Part shown: positions 1 through 8,804 of the stretch, one piece after another
Position numbering within the stretch: the stretch's first letter is position 1
Layout of the letters: each line of letters starts with the position of its first letter
NCBI RefSeq assembly: GCF_030063455.1
Contig: NZ_JASITB010000008.1
Span: forward strand, 1 to 64,000
Length of the DNA stretch: 64,000 bases
Direction: 5' to 3'
DNA from: Cryobacterium sp. PH31-O1
GTDB lineage: Bacteria; Actinomycetota; Actinomycetes; Actinomycetales; Microbacteriaceae
Notes under the pieces: model-generated
Databases searched by the model: none
Told to the model about the DNA's origin: nothing
What the model saw: the letters and a program-made list of their open reading frames with translations, nothing else
Position numbers and translations under genes: made by a program

Positions 1-133
1 CTAGAAGACGGTCCCACGTGAGGCCGAAAAGCACTGCGGCTTTCCGCACCTTTGGGGTACGTATAGATACATTACGGCCACCACACCCACCCGTCAAAAC
101 GCCCCCCACCCGGGCGTGTCGCACCGGAGTGCG

Positions 134-1399
134 ATGGAGACTAGGAACGTGAGCCGATCAGAGAAGACACCCCAGCAGCATCCGCTTGAGCATCGCGCGT
201 GGATTTTGCGCCTGGGATTTCGGCAAAACCTGCTGCGGCCCAGTGGTTCCGAGCGGAGCGACCGGGTCACCTACATCGAGTTGTTCTTCGATCTCATCTT
301 TGTCTTTGCACTTACCCAGCTATCGCGGTACCTCTACGCCAACTCATCCTGGGTCGGTGCCCTCGAGTCGATCATCCTCGTGCTCGCTCTGTGGTGGGTC
401 TGGGTGTACACCACCTGGGTGACCAACTGGCTCGACCCGGCCAGGCTCCCCGTGCGCGGCGTCGTCATCGGGCTCTCCCTTGTGGGCCTCGTCATCAGCA
501 CGTCGATCTACGACGCGTTCGGCGACCAGGGCCTGGTCTTCGCCATCGCCTACGTTGCCCTTCAGCTCGGACGCACGGTTTTCATGGTGCTCGCCCTCGC
601 CCGGCATGATCCCGCGCTGCACGCGACTTTTCTTCGCATCCTGTTGTGGCTCTCTGTCGCCAGCGCGTTCTGGATTGTCGGGGCCCTCTTACCGTTGTCG
701 CTGCGATTGCCGACCTGGCTGATCGCCCTCGCGATTGAGTACGGCTCAGCGAGTCTCGGGTTTCGCATTCCCGGGCTGAAAGCGCCGGGGGTCGATGACT
801 GGGACGTCTCAGGGCCCCACATCGCGGAGCGCAGCGCCCTCTTCGTGATCATTGCCGTCGGTGAGTCTTTTCTGGTGACCGGGTTCGCGTTCGTCGACCA
901 GGAGGCATCCGCTGCTGGAATTTTGGGGTTGTTCCTCGCCTTTGCGACCGGCGTCGCCATGTGGTGGCTCTATTTCGATCACGGAGAGCGCGCCGGGAGC
1001 AGGGCTATTTCGGCATCGAGCGAGCCGGGTCGGATCGCTCGGCTGGCGTACACCTACGTGCACGCCGTCATCATCGCGGGCATCGTGCTCACCTCGGTCG
1101 CCGACAAGTCGGTGCTGGAGCATCCGGACGATGCCATGACGCTTCCGGTGGCCGTGACCATCGTGGGCGGGCCTCTGTTCTACCTCGCCGGGCTGCTGTT
1201 GTTTCGCTGGATCGTCACCCGCACGTTGCTCGTCTCCCACGTCGTCGGTATCGGGCTGCTCGCCCTGACCGGCACCGCGGGAGCCCTCACGACTCCGCTC
1301 GGGTTGGGCGCCGCGACCTCCCTCATTCTGGTCATCGTCGCGGCGTGGGAGACGATTGCGCGTGTTCGCGCCGGCACGACCGACGACGACGCCGGTTGA
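134..1399 (+). CDS. LtrA-family low-temperature-requirement membrane protein
   Basis: Polytopic membrane protein of about 421 residues. After a polar N-terminus comes the family hallmark YIELFFDLIFVFALTQLS, followed by roughly ten hydrophobic segments and a short charged tail. LtrA proteins were first linked to growth of Listeria at low temperature; their biochemical activity is unknown. I start at ATG 134, which has GGAG four bases upstream. GTG 116 and GTG 149 are in-frame alternatives, so the first residues are uncertain. The gene stands alone on the plus strand and is followed by a double-hairpin repeat. The family call is firm; the role is not. Confidence 0.85.
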   Translation: METRNVSRSEKTPQQHPLEHRAWILRLGFRQNLLRPSGSERSDRVTYIELFFDLIFVFALTQLSRYLYANSSWVGALESIILVLALWWVWVYTTWVTNWLDPARLPVRGVVIGLSLVGLVISTSIYDAFGDQGLVFAIAYVALQLGRTVFMVLALARHDPALHATFLRILLWLSVASAFWIVGALLPLSLRLPTWLIALAIEYGSASLGFRIPGLKAPGVDDWDVSGPHIAERSALFVIIAVGESFLVTGFAFVDQEASAAGILGLFLAFATGVAMWWLYFDHGERAGSRAISASSEPGRIARLAYTYVHAVIIAGIVLTSVADKSVLEHPDDAMTLPVAVTIVGGPLFYLAGLLLFRWIVTRTLLVSHVVGIGLLALTGTAGALTTPLGLGAATSLILVIVAAWETIARVRAGTTDDDAG

Positions 1400-1423
1400 G
1401 CGAATGCCGGGCCCACCTTGTGG

Positions 1424-1472
1424 CCCCGGGCCCAGTTTAGAAACTGGGCCCGGGGACGGGGCCCGGGCCCCG
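1424..1472. repeat. GC-rich double-hairpin repeat, copy 1
   Basis: Two adjacent palindromes. The first has perfect 15-bp arms (1424-1438 and 1441-1455) around a 2-base centre. The second is a perfect 16-bp palindrome, CGGGGCCCGGGCCCCG (1457-1472). The 42 bases 1431-1472 match 56670-56711 at 38 positions in the same orientation, so this is a dispersed repeat rather than just a terminator. It sits just after the LtrA gene and could also end its transcript, although no T-tract follows. Confidence 0.8.
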
Positions 1473-1573
1473 ACCCCAATGCGGGGAGAATGGGACGTTG
1501 GACTCTGGTGCTCCGGCTGTGCAGCCGAGATACTGATCGGAGCGACTACGTTTCATCGATCAGAAAGACAATC

Positions 1574-1960
1574 ATGGGTTCCCTCACGTATGACCGCGTC
1601 GTCGTTGAAATCGATGATCGCACTCTCGCTCACCTGCAGCTCGTCATCGTGCAGAAGTTACGCCGGGGCGAGAGTTTTCTGCTGTCGTGGCAGGATGGTG
1701 CAGCGGTCGGTTCCGGGCGCAGTTCGATCTGGCTCAATCCGGCCATCCCGCTGTATTTCAAGTTCGCCAGCGGACGCGCCGCCACGCTCAACCGACAGTG
1801 GATCGAAGACCTCAGCCGATCAGCCAACAGCGCTCCGGGACTCGTCATTGTCAGCGAGGTCGGATCACTGCCGGTGAGCACGGTGGCGGCGCGGCCGAAG
1901 TCCGCTGTCGATGCCAAAACGATCGCGCGCACCGCCACGGGGCTCATTAAGACCGTGTAG
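1574..1960 (+). CDS. Small DUF7882-type protein of unknown function
   Basis: About 128 residues starting MGSLTYDRVVVEIDDRTLAHLQ, then a segment GESFLLSW and IWLNPAIPLYFKF, and a polar C-terminus. The pattern matches a small family common in Microbacteriaceae that is often mislabelled ATP-dependent DNA ligase. No ligase KxDG motif is present, so that name should not be used. No signal peptide or membrane segment is seen, so it is probably cytoplasmic. The ATG at 1574 is the family start; the frame stays open upstream only through the GC-rich repeat. A strong hairpin follows at 1992-2022. The function is not known to me. Confidence 0.65.
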   Translation: MGSLTYDRVVVEIDDRTLAHLQLVIVQKLRRGESFLLSWQDGAAVGSGRSSIWLNPAIPLYFKFASGRAATLNRQWIEDLSRSANSAPGLVIVSEVGSLPVSTVAARPKSAVDAKTIARTATGLIKTV

Positions 1961-1991
1961 GGCCGTACGCCTGAATCGACCGCCACCGCGA

Positions 1992-2022
1992 GAGGGGCCA
2001 GCGCTCTGTGCGCTGGCCCCTC
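1992..2022. terminator. Bidirectional terminator-like hairpin
   Basis: Perfect 12-bp arms GAGGGGCCAGCG (1992-2003) and CGCTGGCCCCTC (2011-2022) with a 7-base loop. It lies between the convergent DUF7882-type gene (ends 1960) and paaZ (ends 2046), where one hairpin can serve both. No long T-tract is present, as is usual in GC-rich actinobacteria. Confidence 0.7.
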
Positions 2023-2045
2023 GTTGCCGGTAAGGCTCGGTGGGC

Positions 2046-4103
2046 TTAGTGCTTCGCGACCAGGGTGAGCACGTCGTAGGACGCGACGAGTTCGTCGTTC
2101 TGGTTGGTCAGCACGGCGTCCCAGCGCACCTCGCCGTACTCATCGGTCTCCCGCGGGGTGATCTGCTTAGCGGTGAGGGCAACCCGGATACTGTCGCCGG
2201 GCGAGACCGGCGTGACGAAACGCAAGTTCTCCAGCCCCGAGTTGGCCAGCACCGGCCCGGGTGCCGGATCGACGAACAAGCCGGCGGCCCAGGAGACGAG
2301 CAGATACCCATGGGCCACCCGGCCAGGGAAGAATGGGTTCGCAGCGGCGGCCGCTTCGTCCATGTGGGCGTAGAAGGTGTCCCCGGTGAACTGGGCGAAG
2401 GTTTCGATGTCTTCCAGCGTCACCGTGCGGGAGTCCGAGACGATCTGGTCGCCGATCACCAGTTCGGCCAGACTTTTTCTAAACGGATGCGTGCTGCCGG
2501 CTTGCGCCGCCGCGCCCTGGTGCCAGATTCCGGTGATGGCAGTGAGCATCTCGGGCGAGCCCTGAATGGCCGTGCGCTGCATGTGGTGCAGCACCGCACG
2601 GATGCCGCCGAGCTCTTCGCCGCCGCCGGCCCGGCCCGGGCCGCCGTGCACGAGCTGCGGCACCGGCGAACCGTGCCCGGTCGAGGTGCGAGCGTCGTCA
2701 CGGTCGAGCACGAGCACGCGGCCGTTGAAGGCGGAGATTCCGGTCATCAAGGCGACAGCTATGGCTGGGTCGTGCGTGGCGATGCTCGTCACGAGGGACC
2801 CTCCGCCCCGACGCACGAGGGCGATGGCCTCATCGATAGTGTCGTAGCCGAGCACGCTGGACACCGGGCCGAAGGCCTCGACCTCGTGCACGGCATCGGC
2901 AGAGGCATCGTCGAAACGCAGCAGCAGCGGCTCGACGAATGCGCCCTCGGGAGCGAGCGCGGTCGTGCCGTCGACGTGCAGCACGGCGGGGGCATCCGTT
3001 CTGCCGACGACCAGGTCGCCGCCGGCGGCCTGCAGGCGAGCAACCTGCTTGAGCACCTCGAGGCGCTGCGCGGTGGAGGCGAGCGGGCCCATGGTGACGC
3101 CTTCGGCTCGGGGATCGCCGAGCACAATACGTTCGCTGATGCGCGCCTGTACGGCTGCAACGACGTCGTCCATGGTCGCGCGCGGCACGATGACGCGGCG
3201 GATGGCGGTGCACTTCTGGCCGGCCTTGACCGTCATCTCGGTGACGACCTGCTTGACGAAAGCGTCGAATTCGGGGGTGCCGGTGACGGCATCCTCTCCG
3301 AGAATCGAGGCGTTGATCGAGTCGGTTTCGTTGGTGAAGCGCACTCCCCCGGTCTGCACCGAGTCGCTAGCGCGCAGCTTCTCGGCGGTGGAGGCCGACC
3401 CGGTGAAGGCGACGAGGTCGCCGAGGCGCACGTCGTCGAACAGGGTCGGCACGCTGCCGGAGACAAGCTGTAGCGATCCCTCTGGCAGCAGGCCCGAGTC
3501 GGTCAGGATACGCACGAACGCCTCGGCGAGGTAGCCGGAAGGAGTCGCGGGCTTCACCAGGGTGGGCACGCCGGCCAGGAACGCCGGCGCGAACTTCTCC
3601 AGTGCACCCCAGACCGGAAAGTTGAACGCGTTGATCTGCACGGCAACGCCGGGCAGGCGCGAGTAAATGTGCCGGGCGATGAAGGAGCCGTCCTTGGAGA
3701 GCGGCTCGACCGGCCCGTCGACGTAGACGCGGGCGTTGGGCAGTTCGCGACGCCCCTTCGAGGAGTAGCTGAACAGCACGCCGATGCCACCGTCGATGTC
3801 GACCCAGGAGTCGACCTTGGTGGCGCCAGTGCGGCTGGAGCGCACGTACAGCTCCTGTTTGTGTTCGGTCAGCACCAGCGCCATCTGCTTGAGCAGCACG
3901 GCACGCTGGTGAAAGGTGAGCTCGCCAAGCGATTTCTGACCGACGGTGCGGGCATGCTCGAGCGCGGCGGCGAGGTCGAGTCCCTGCGTGCTCACGCGGG
4001 TGACGACCTCACCGGTCGAGGCGTCACAGACGTCGGTGCCGGTAACATCGTCGGCCGGGCTCCACCAGGCGCCCTGAACGTAGCTGGGCAGAATGGTCGT
4101 CAT
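2046..4103 (-). CDS. paaZ: PaaZ-like bifunctional aldehyde dehydrogenase / MaoC-type hydratase
   Basis: About 685 residues, close to the 681 of E. coli PaaZ. Residues 1-520 form an aldehyde dehydrogenase domain with INAFNFP near 158, ETDS near 259 and the catalytic Cys298 in GQKCTA. Residues from about 555 to the end form a hot-dog MaoC-type domain with FTGDTFYAHMD and GRVAHGYL. In the phenylacetate pathway the hydratase half opens oxepin-CoA and the dehydrogenase half oxidises the resulting semialdehyde to 3-oxo-5,6-dehydrosuberyl-CoA. ATG 4103 has GAAGGAG five bases upstream; an in-frame start 51 bases earlier lacks this. It is the last gene of a thiolase-dehydrogenase-PaaZ operon. The ring-epoxidase genes (paaABCDE) and paaK are not in the window. 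Confidence 0.85.
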   Translation of the reverse strand: MTTILPSYVQGAWWSPADDVTGTDVCDASTGEVVTRVSTQGLDLAAALEHARTVGQKSLGELTFHQRAVLLKQMALVLTEHKQELYVRSSRTGATKVDSWVDIDGGIGVLFSYSSKGRRELPNARVYVDGPVEPLSKDGSFIARHIYSRLPGVAVQINAFNFPVWGALEKFAPAFLAGVPTLVKPATPSGYLAEAFVRILTDSGLLPEGSLQLVSGSVPTLFDDVRLGDLVAFTGSASTAEKLRASDSVQTGGVRFTNETDSINASILGEDAVTGTPEFDAFVKQVVTEMTVKAGQKCTAIRRVIVPRATMDDVVAAVQARISERIVLGDPRAEGVTMGPLASTAQRLEVLKQVARLQAAGGDLVVGRTDAPAVLHVDGTTALAPEGAFVEPLLLRFDDASADAVHEVEAFGPVSSVLGYDTIDEAIALVRRGGGSLVTSIATHDPAIAVALMTGISAFNGRVLVLDRDDARTSTGHGSPVPQLVHGGPGRAGGGEELGGIRAVLHHMQRTAIQGSPEMLTAITGIWHQGAAAQAGSTHPFRKSLAELVIGDQIVSDSRTVTLEDIETFAQFTGDTFYAHMDEAAAAANPFFPGRVAHGYLLVSWAAGLFVDPAPGPVLANSGLENLRFVTPVSPGDSIRVALTAKQITPRETDEYGEVRWDAVLTNQNDELVASYDVLTLVAKH

Positions 4104-4153
4104 GGGGTCTCCTTCAAGCTGGGTGCGGGGTGCGGTGTCGGCGTGGGCGGCCA

Positions 4154-5047
4154 TCAGGCTTCGTCCCAGCGGTAGAAGCCCTGGCCTGACTTGCGGCCGA
4201 GCTTGCCCTCGGCGACGAGCCGGCGCAGCAGGGCCGGTGGTTCGAAGCGGGCGCCGAGCTGTTTGTGCAGGTATTCGGCGATGCCGAGGCGCACATCGAG
4301 CCCGACCAGGTCGGTCAGTTTCAACGGTCCAACCGGATGCTTGTAGCCGAGCATCATCGCGGCGTCGATATCCGAGGCGCTCGCGACTCCCTCCTCGAGC
4401 ATGCGGATGGCCTCGAGCCCAAGGGCAACTCCGAGCCGGGAGGAGGCAAATCCGGGCGCGTCGCTGACGGTGATCGGAGTCTTGCCGAGTGCCAAAACCC
4501 AGCTCTGGGCATCCGCTACCAATTCGGGCGAGGTAGCGCTGCCGGTGACCAGTTCAACCAGGTTCGAGGCGGGCACCGGGTTGAAAAAGTGCAGTCCGAG
4601 AAAACGTGCCGGGCGTGCCAGTTCGTCGGCGAGGTCGTCGATCGAGATTGACGAGGTGTTGCTGGCGAGGGCGGCATCGGCGGGAAGCTGCGCCTCGACC
4701 TTCTGCAGGGCCTCGATTTTGAGGGCTCGCACCTCGGGAACGGCTTCGACGACGAGTTCCCGGTCGCCAAACAGGCCAAAGTCGGCGCCGACGGCGAGAC
4801 GGGCCTCGAGTTCCGGGCGGGTTTCACCGGTGGCGCCGCGGGTGATGCTCGCGTCGACGGCGCGCAGCACGCGTTCTCGGGCGGCCGCAGCCTCGGTGTC
4901 GTTGCGCTCGACGAGGGTGACGTGGGCTCCGGCGAGCAGAAAAGCGTGCGCAATGCCGGCGCCCATGCGCCCGCCGCCGAGCACGCCCACTCGGTCGGGA
5001 ACACCGGATTCGCCGCGGTCGCCGAGTTCGAGTTCAGAAACAGACAT
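4154..5047 (-). CDS. paaH: 3-hydroxyacyl-CoA dehydrogenase (PaaH-like)
   Basis: About 297 residues. An N-terminal Rossmann fold has GVLGGGRMGAGIAHAFLLAG near residue 20. HFFNPVP in the middle and a C-terminal helical dimerisation domain (DAAMMLGYKHPVGPLKLTDLVG) complete the family pattern. The enzyme oxidises 3-hydroxyacyl-CoA with NAD; next to paaZ it likely acts on 3-hydroxyadipyl-CoA. Its ATG shares one base with the thiolase stop codon (TGATG at 5045-5049), so translation is probably coupled. A 50-base gap with a good ribosome binding site separates it from paaZ. A general beta-oxidation role is the alternative to a strict phenylacetate role. Confidence 0.82.
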   Translation of the reverse strand: MSVSELELGDRGESGVPDRVGVLGGGRMGAGIAHAFLLAGAHVTLVERNDTEAAAARERVLRAVDASITRGATGETRPELEARLAVGADFGLFGDRELVVEAVPEVRALKIEALQKVEAQLPADAALASNTSSISIDDLADELARPARFLGLHFFNPVPASNLVELVTGSATSPELVADAQSWVLALGKTPITVSDAPGFASSRLGVALGLEAIRMLEEGVASASDIDAAMMLGYKHPVGPLKLTDLVGLDVRLGIAEYLHKQLGARFEPPALLRRLVAEGKLGRKSGQGFYRWDEA

Positions 5048-6231
5048 CAGACACGCTCCAAAATGAGGGCCGAGCCCTGGCCGACGCCGACACACATTGT
5101 GGCAAGGCCGTGCTGGGCGTTTTCCCGCTCCATGCGGGCGAGCAGGGTGACGACGAGACGTGCTCCGCTGGACCCGAGCGGATGCCCGAGCGCGATAGCC
5201 CCGCCGTCGCGGTTGACGATCTCGTCATCGAGCCCGAGGCGACGGATGCACGCGATGGACTGGGTGGCAAAAGCCTCATTGAGCTCGATCGCACCGAGGT
5301 CGGCGATGCTCAGGCCGCTCTTATCGAGGGCGCGCTGGGTGGCAGCGACGGGGCCAAGGCCCATGATCTCAGGGGCCAGGCCGACGCTTGCGCCGACCAC
5401 GATGCGGGCACGCGGCGTGAGGCCGTACTTTTTCACGGCCTCGCCGCTCGCCACGAGAATCGCCGACGCGCCGTCGTTGAGCGAGCTCGCGTTGCCGGCC
5501 GTGACGACGGAGCCGCCGGCGACGATGGGGCGGAGGGCGGCGAGCCCTTCGAGGGTGGTGTCACGACGCAGGCCCTCGTCGACGAGAACCTCGCCCTTCT
5601 TGGTGGGCACGCCGACGATCTCATCGACGAAGTGGCCGGCATCGATGGCGGCAGCGGCACGTTGATGGCTGCGGAGAGCGAAGGCATCCGCTTCGGAGCG
5701 GGTGATGCCGTCGAGCCGGGCGACCTCTTCGGCCGTCTCCGACATCGAGAATGTGGCCTTGTCGCGGGTGGCCAGCTTGGGGTTAACGAACCGCCAGCCG
5801 ATGGAGGTATCGAACTGGGCGCCGGGTTTGGCCCAGGCGCGGTCGGGTTTGGCCTGCACCCAGGGGGCACGGGTCATGGACTCGACTCCGCCGGCAATCA
5901 TGAGGTCGGCGTCGCCGGCCCGAATGGCCTGGGCGGCCATGGTGATGGCCGACATGCCGGAGGCACAGAGCCGGTTGACCGTGATTCCCGGCACATGATC
6001 GGGCAGTCCAGCGAGCAACCCGGCCATGCGGGCAACGTTGCGGTTGTCTTCGCCGGCCTGGGTGGCGGCGCCGAAGATGATCTCTTCGATCAGGCCAGGG
6101 TCGATACCGGCGCGGCGCACGGCTTCGCCGACGACGAGCGCCGCGAGGTCATCGGGACGAACGGTGGCCAGCGCCCCGCCGTAACGACCTACGGGGGTGC
6201 GTGCTCCTCCAACGAGGTAGGCCTCAGCCAT
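5047..6231 (-). CDS. paaJ: Thiolase (acetyl-CoA acyltransferase, PaaJ/PcaF-like)
   Basis: A full-length 394-residue thiolase. The acylated cysteine is Cys89 in NRLCASGM; the C-terminal GGAIALGHPLGSSGAR and the second catalytic cysteine in CVGVGQGSA are intact. It cleaves a 3-oxoacyl-CoA with CoA. In this operon the expected substrates are 3-oxoadipyl-CoA and 3-oxo-5,6-dehydrosuberyl-CoA. It is the first gene of the operon, with AGGAG before ATG 6231, and a TetR-type operator candidate lies upstream at 6283-6300. A plain fatty-acid thiolase (FadA-like) cannot be excluded from sequence alone. Confidence 0.82.
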   Translation of the reverse strand: MAEAYLVGGARTPVGRYGGALATVRPDDLAALVVGEAVRRAGIDPGLIEEIIFGAATQAGEDNRNVARMAGLLAGLPDHVPGITVNRLCASGMSAITMAAQAIRAGDADLMIAGGVESMTRAPWVQAKPDRAWAKPGAQFDTSIGWRFVNPKLATRDKATFSMSETAEEVARLDGITRSEADAFALRSHQRAAAAIDAGHFVDEIVGVPTKKGEVLVDEGLRRDTTLEGLAALRPIVAGGSVVTAGNASSLNDGASAILVASGEAVKKYGLTPRARIVVGASVGLAPEIMGLGPVAATQRALDKSGLSIADLGAIELNEAFATQSIACIRRLGLDDEIVNRDGGAIALGHPLGSSGARLVVTLLARMERENAQHGLATMCVGVGQGSALILERV

Positions 6232-6282
6232 GTTCTCTCCTGACGACGGTGTCTGCTTGGGCGTGCGGGAACGCGGAATAAG

Positions 6283-6300
6283 TTACCGATCGTTCGGAAA
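6283..6300. promoter_or_regulatory. Inverted repeat upstream of the phenylacetate operon, PaaR-type operator candidate
   Basis: TTACCGA-TCGT-TCGGAAA forms an inverted repeat with one mismatch, about 50 bases upstream of the thiolase start. It resembles the ACCG-NNCGNN-CGGT operator reported for the TetR-family phenylacetate repressor PaaR of corynebacteria (recalled, not checked). No paaR gene is in the window. Confidence 0.5.
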
Positions 6301-6356
6301 GTAATTCTGGCAGATGTGGGAAGGTTCGGCAACCCGCACGACCTGTCGACGCGCAG

Positions 6357-6390
6357 AAAGAGGCACCCACCAAACGGTGAGTGCCCCTTT
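6357..6390 (-). terminator. Terminator-like hairpin after the DEAD-box helicase
   Basis: 15-base arms (6357-6371 and 6376-6390) pair with two mismatches around the loop AAAC. On the minus strand the stem is followed by a short T-rich run (CTTTCT), so it fits the end of the helicase transcript, whose stop codon is at 6406. Confidence 0.6.
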
Positions 6391-6405
6391 TAGGTCAAGC
6401 GGATG

Positions 6406-8544
6406 CTAGATGTTGGCGAGTTCACGCACTGCCGCGCCACCGGGGGTGGCGGGGGTGTAGCTCGCGTCGATCTCGGCACGGTCGAGCAGCTCATTCATGC
6501 GGCGCTGACGCTGCTTGGGGATGAGCGTCACGACGGTTCCGGACTTTCCCGCGCGACCGGTACGACCGGCACGGTGCAGGTAGGTCTTGTACTCGTCGGG
6601 GGCGTCGGCCTGGATCACCAGGTCGATGTCGTCGACGTGAATTCCGCGAGCAGCGACATCCGTTGCGACGAGCACGTTGACCCGGCCGCTGGTGAGCATC
6701 TGCAGGTTGCGGGTACGACGAGCCTGGTTGAGGTCACCGTGCAGGCTGGTGGCCTTGACTCCGGCGTCTTCGAGCTGGTCGGCGAGCTGCTCTGCATAGG
6801 CACGGGTGCGGCTGAAGATGAGTGTCTTGCCCTGGCGGTTGACGAGTTCCTCGATGATGCGGCTCTTGTCGCGGTGCTCGATGACGAGTACGCGGTGGTC
6901 GATCGTTGACGAGGCCTGGTCTTCACCGGCGACCTCGTGCACGGCCGGGTTGGTCAGGAATTCCTTGACCAGCGAGGCAACGCCCTTGTCGAGGGTGGCG
7001 GAGAAGAGCAGCTTCTGGCCGCCGGCCTTGGTCTGGCGCAGGATGCGCTGGACCGGCTCGAGGAACCCGAGGTCGCACATGTAGTCGGCCTCGTCGAGCA
7101 CGGTGACGACGACTTCGGACAGGTCGAGGCGACCCTGGTCGATGAGGTCTTCGATGCGGCCGGCGGTGCCGATGATGATGTCGACGCCGCGCTGGAGGGC
7201 GCTGACCTGGCGGTATTGGGGAACGCCGCCGTAGATCTGGGTGGTGAAGAGGCCGACGCTGCGGGCGATGGGCTGAATGGTGCGGTCGATCTGCAGCGCG
7301 AGCTCACGGGTCGGGGCCAGGATGAGCGCGCGGGGCTTGCGGGCCATCTTGCGGTCCTTGGCGCCGTTGTTCTCCATGAGCTTTTCAACCAGCGGAGCAC
7401 CGAAGGCGATGGTCTTGCCGGATCCGGTCTTGCCGCGGCCGAGCACGTCGCGCCCGGCGAGAACGTCGGGGATGGTCGCAGCCTGGATCGGGAATGGGGA
7501 CGGTGCGCCGAGGGCGGCGAGCTCCCGCACGATGTTCTCGCCGAGGCCCAGGTCGCCGAAGGTCACACCGACGACATCGGAGGCCGTCGTCGCGATGGCT
7601 TCGAGACGTTCGAGTACGACGTCGTCGCCACCGGCGAAGCTGGGCTTGGCGCCGTTTTCGCTGCGCTTCGGGTAAAACTTGCTGTCGCCGTCGCTGGGAC
7701 GGTCGCTACCGAAATCGCGGCGGGGCGGGCGGTCGTCGTTGGAGCGACGCGGGGCGCGGTCCGCGTAGTCAGGACGGTCGTTGCGCGGCGCACGGTCGCC
7801 GTAAGACGGACGCTCGGTACGAGCCGGACGGTCGTTGTTGTAGGCCGGACGGTCCGTGCGGGGGGCACGGTCGCCGTAGGACGGACGCTCGGTGCGGGCA
7901 GCACTGTTGCGGTCCCCGTAGGACGGACGGTCGTTGTTGTAGGCGGGGCGATCGGTGCGCGGGGCACGGTCACCGTACGAGGGACGCTCGGTGCGGGCCG
8001 GACGGTCGTTGTTGTACGACGGGCGGTCGTTGTTATAGGCGGGGCGATCGGTGCGCGGGGCACGGTCACCGTACGAGGGACGCTCGGTGCGGGCCGGACG
8101 GTCGTTGTTGTACGACGGGCGGTCGTTGTTATAGGCCGGACGGTCGGTGCGCGGCGCACGGTCACCGTACGAGGGACGCTCGGTGCGGGCCGGACGGTCG
8201 TTGTTATAGGCGGGGCGGTCGGTGCGGGGACGGTCGTTGTTATAGGCCGGGCGCTCATTGCGCTCGCTGTTGGTGCGGCCGCCGTTCTCGGGGCGAACGG
8301 AGCGCGAGCCGTAGGCCGGGCGTTCGCTCGAGGGACGCTCGTTCGCACGCGCGGCGCGCTCGTCGGCGTTCCAGCGCTGCTTCTTGGGGGCGCTATCGTC
8401 AGCGCGGTAGCCGCGGTGCCCGGGGCTCTTGCTGCCGGCGTTGTTGGAACCGCCGTGGCCCGATCCGCCTTTGGCGGCATACTTGGGATCGAAGTTCTTA
8501 CCGTTACGACCGACGGTGGAATTGTGCGAATTGCCTTGAGGCAT
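6406..8544 (-). CDS. DEAD-box RNA helicase with long repetitive N-terminal disordered region
   Basis: 712 residues. The C-terminal part (from about 310) is a complete DEAD helicase core: Q-motif region FPIQAATIP, motif I GRGKTGSGKT near 370, PTRELA, DEAD near 482, SAT, then ATDVAARGIHVDD and HRAGRTGRAGKSG. The first 300 residues are low-complexity, rich in Arg, Asn, Tyr, Asp and Pro, and built from repeats such as RTERPSYGDRAPRTDRPAY and NNDRPSY. Such tails in bacterial DEAD proteins bind RNA and can drive condensate formation. A role in RNA degradation or ribosome assembly, often cold-induced, is likely. The gene has a roughly 260-base upstream gap before the GNAT gene, which may hold a long leader. 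It is monocistronic with its own terminator. Confidence 0.9.
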   Translation of the reverse strand: MPQGNSHNSTVGRNGKNFDPKYAAKGGSGHGGSNNAGSKSPGHRGYRADDSAPKKQRWNADERAARANERPSSERPAYGSRSVRPENGGRTNSERNERPAYNNDRPRTDRPAYNNDRPARTERPSYGDRAPRTDRPAYNNDRPSYNNDRPARTERPSYGDRAPRTDRPAYNNDRPSYNNDRPARTERPSYGDRAPRTDRPAYNNDRPSYGDRNSAARTERPSYGDRAPRTDRPAYNNDRPARTERPSYGDRAPRNDRPDYADRAPRRSNDDRPPRRDFGSDRPSDGDSKFYPKRSENGAKPSFAGGDDVVLERLEAIATTASDVVGVTFGDLGLGENIVRELAALGAPSPFPIQAATIPDVLAGRDVLGRGKTGSGKTIAFGAPLVEKLMENNGAKDRKMARKPRALILAPTRELALQIDRTIQPIARSVGLFTTQIYGGVPQYRQVSALQRGVDIIIGTAGRIEDLIDQGRLDLSEVVVTVLDEADYMCDLGFLEPVQRILRQTKAGGQKLLFSATLDKGVASLVKEFLTNPAVHEVAGEDQASSTIDHRVLVIEHRDKSRIIEELVNRQGKTLIFSRTRAYAEQLADQLEDAGVKATSLHGDLNQARRTRNLQMLTSGRVNVLVATDVAARGIHVDDIDLVIQADAPDEYKTYLHRAGRTGRAGKSGTVVTLIPKQRQRRMNELLDRAEIDASYTPATPGGAAVRELANI
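7737..8260 (-). repeat. 96-bp in-frame tandem repeats inside the helicase N-terminus
   Basis: A 96-bp unit (32 residues) recurs, with the same CACCGTACGA word at 7971, 8067 and 8163. Shorter degenerate units flank it on both sides. The two central copies are nearly identical at DNA level, which suggests recent unequal recombination or slippage. All units keep the reading frame. Confidence 0.85.
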
Positions 8545-8804
8545 AAAGATATCTCTGGGTTGTGTTCAGTACATGGCAGAACAACATCGCACATGCGACG
8601 TAACTGAGAACCCGAGCAATCTGTGGTCGGGGCCGTTCACATACAGTGATTTTTCACCAGCGGATTACTGGGAAACCGGCCCAACTTGACTTACAAACCC
8701 ATCCGCGCACAGCGCGGTGTCAAGAGCCGACTTGTCTACGCTACCGGATACTGCTTGAAAAGTCACGCAGAGGGGCGCAGATTGACTCGCCCTATTCTGG
8801 ATAC

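Noticed and set aside
1574-1960. ATP-dependent DNA ligase label for the small DUF7882-type protein
   Set aside because: The protein is only about 128 residues and lacks the KxDG nucleotidyl-transfer motif.
7737-8260. Regularly spaced repeats that could be taken for a CRISPR array
   Set aside because: The repeats are in frame in a helicase gene, there are no unique spacers, and no cas gene is near.
6937-8607. A long plus-strand frame of alternating Val, Gly, Arg and Thr repeats opposite the helicase N-terminus
   Set aside because: It mirrors the 96-bp repeats of the helicase gene; the helicase frame has all family motifs.
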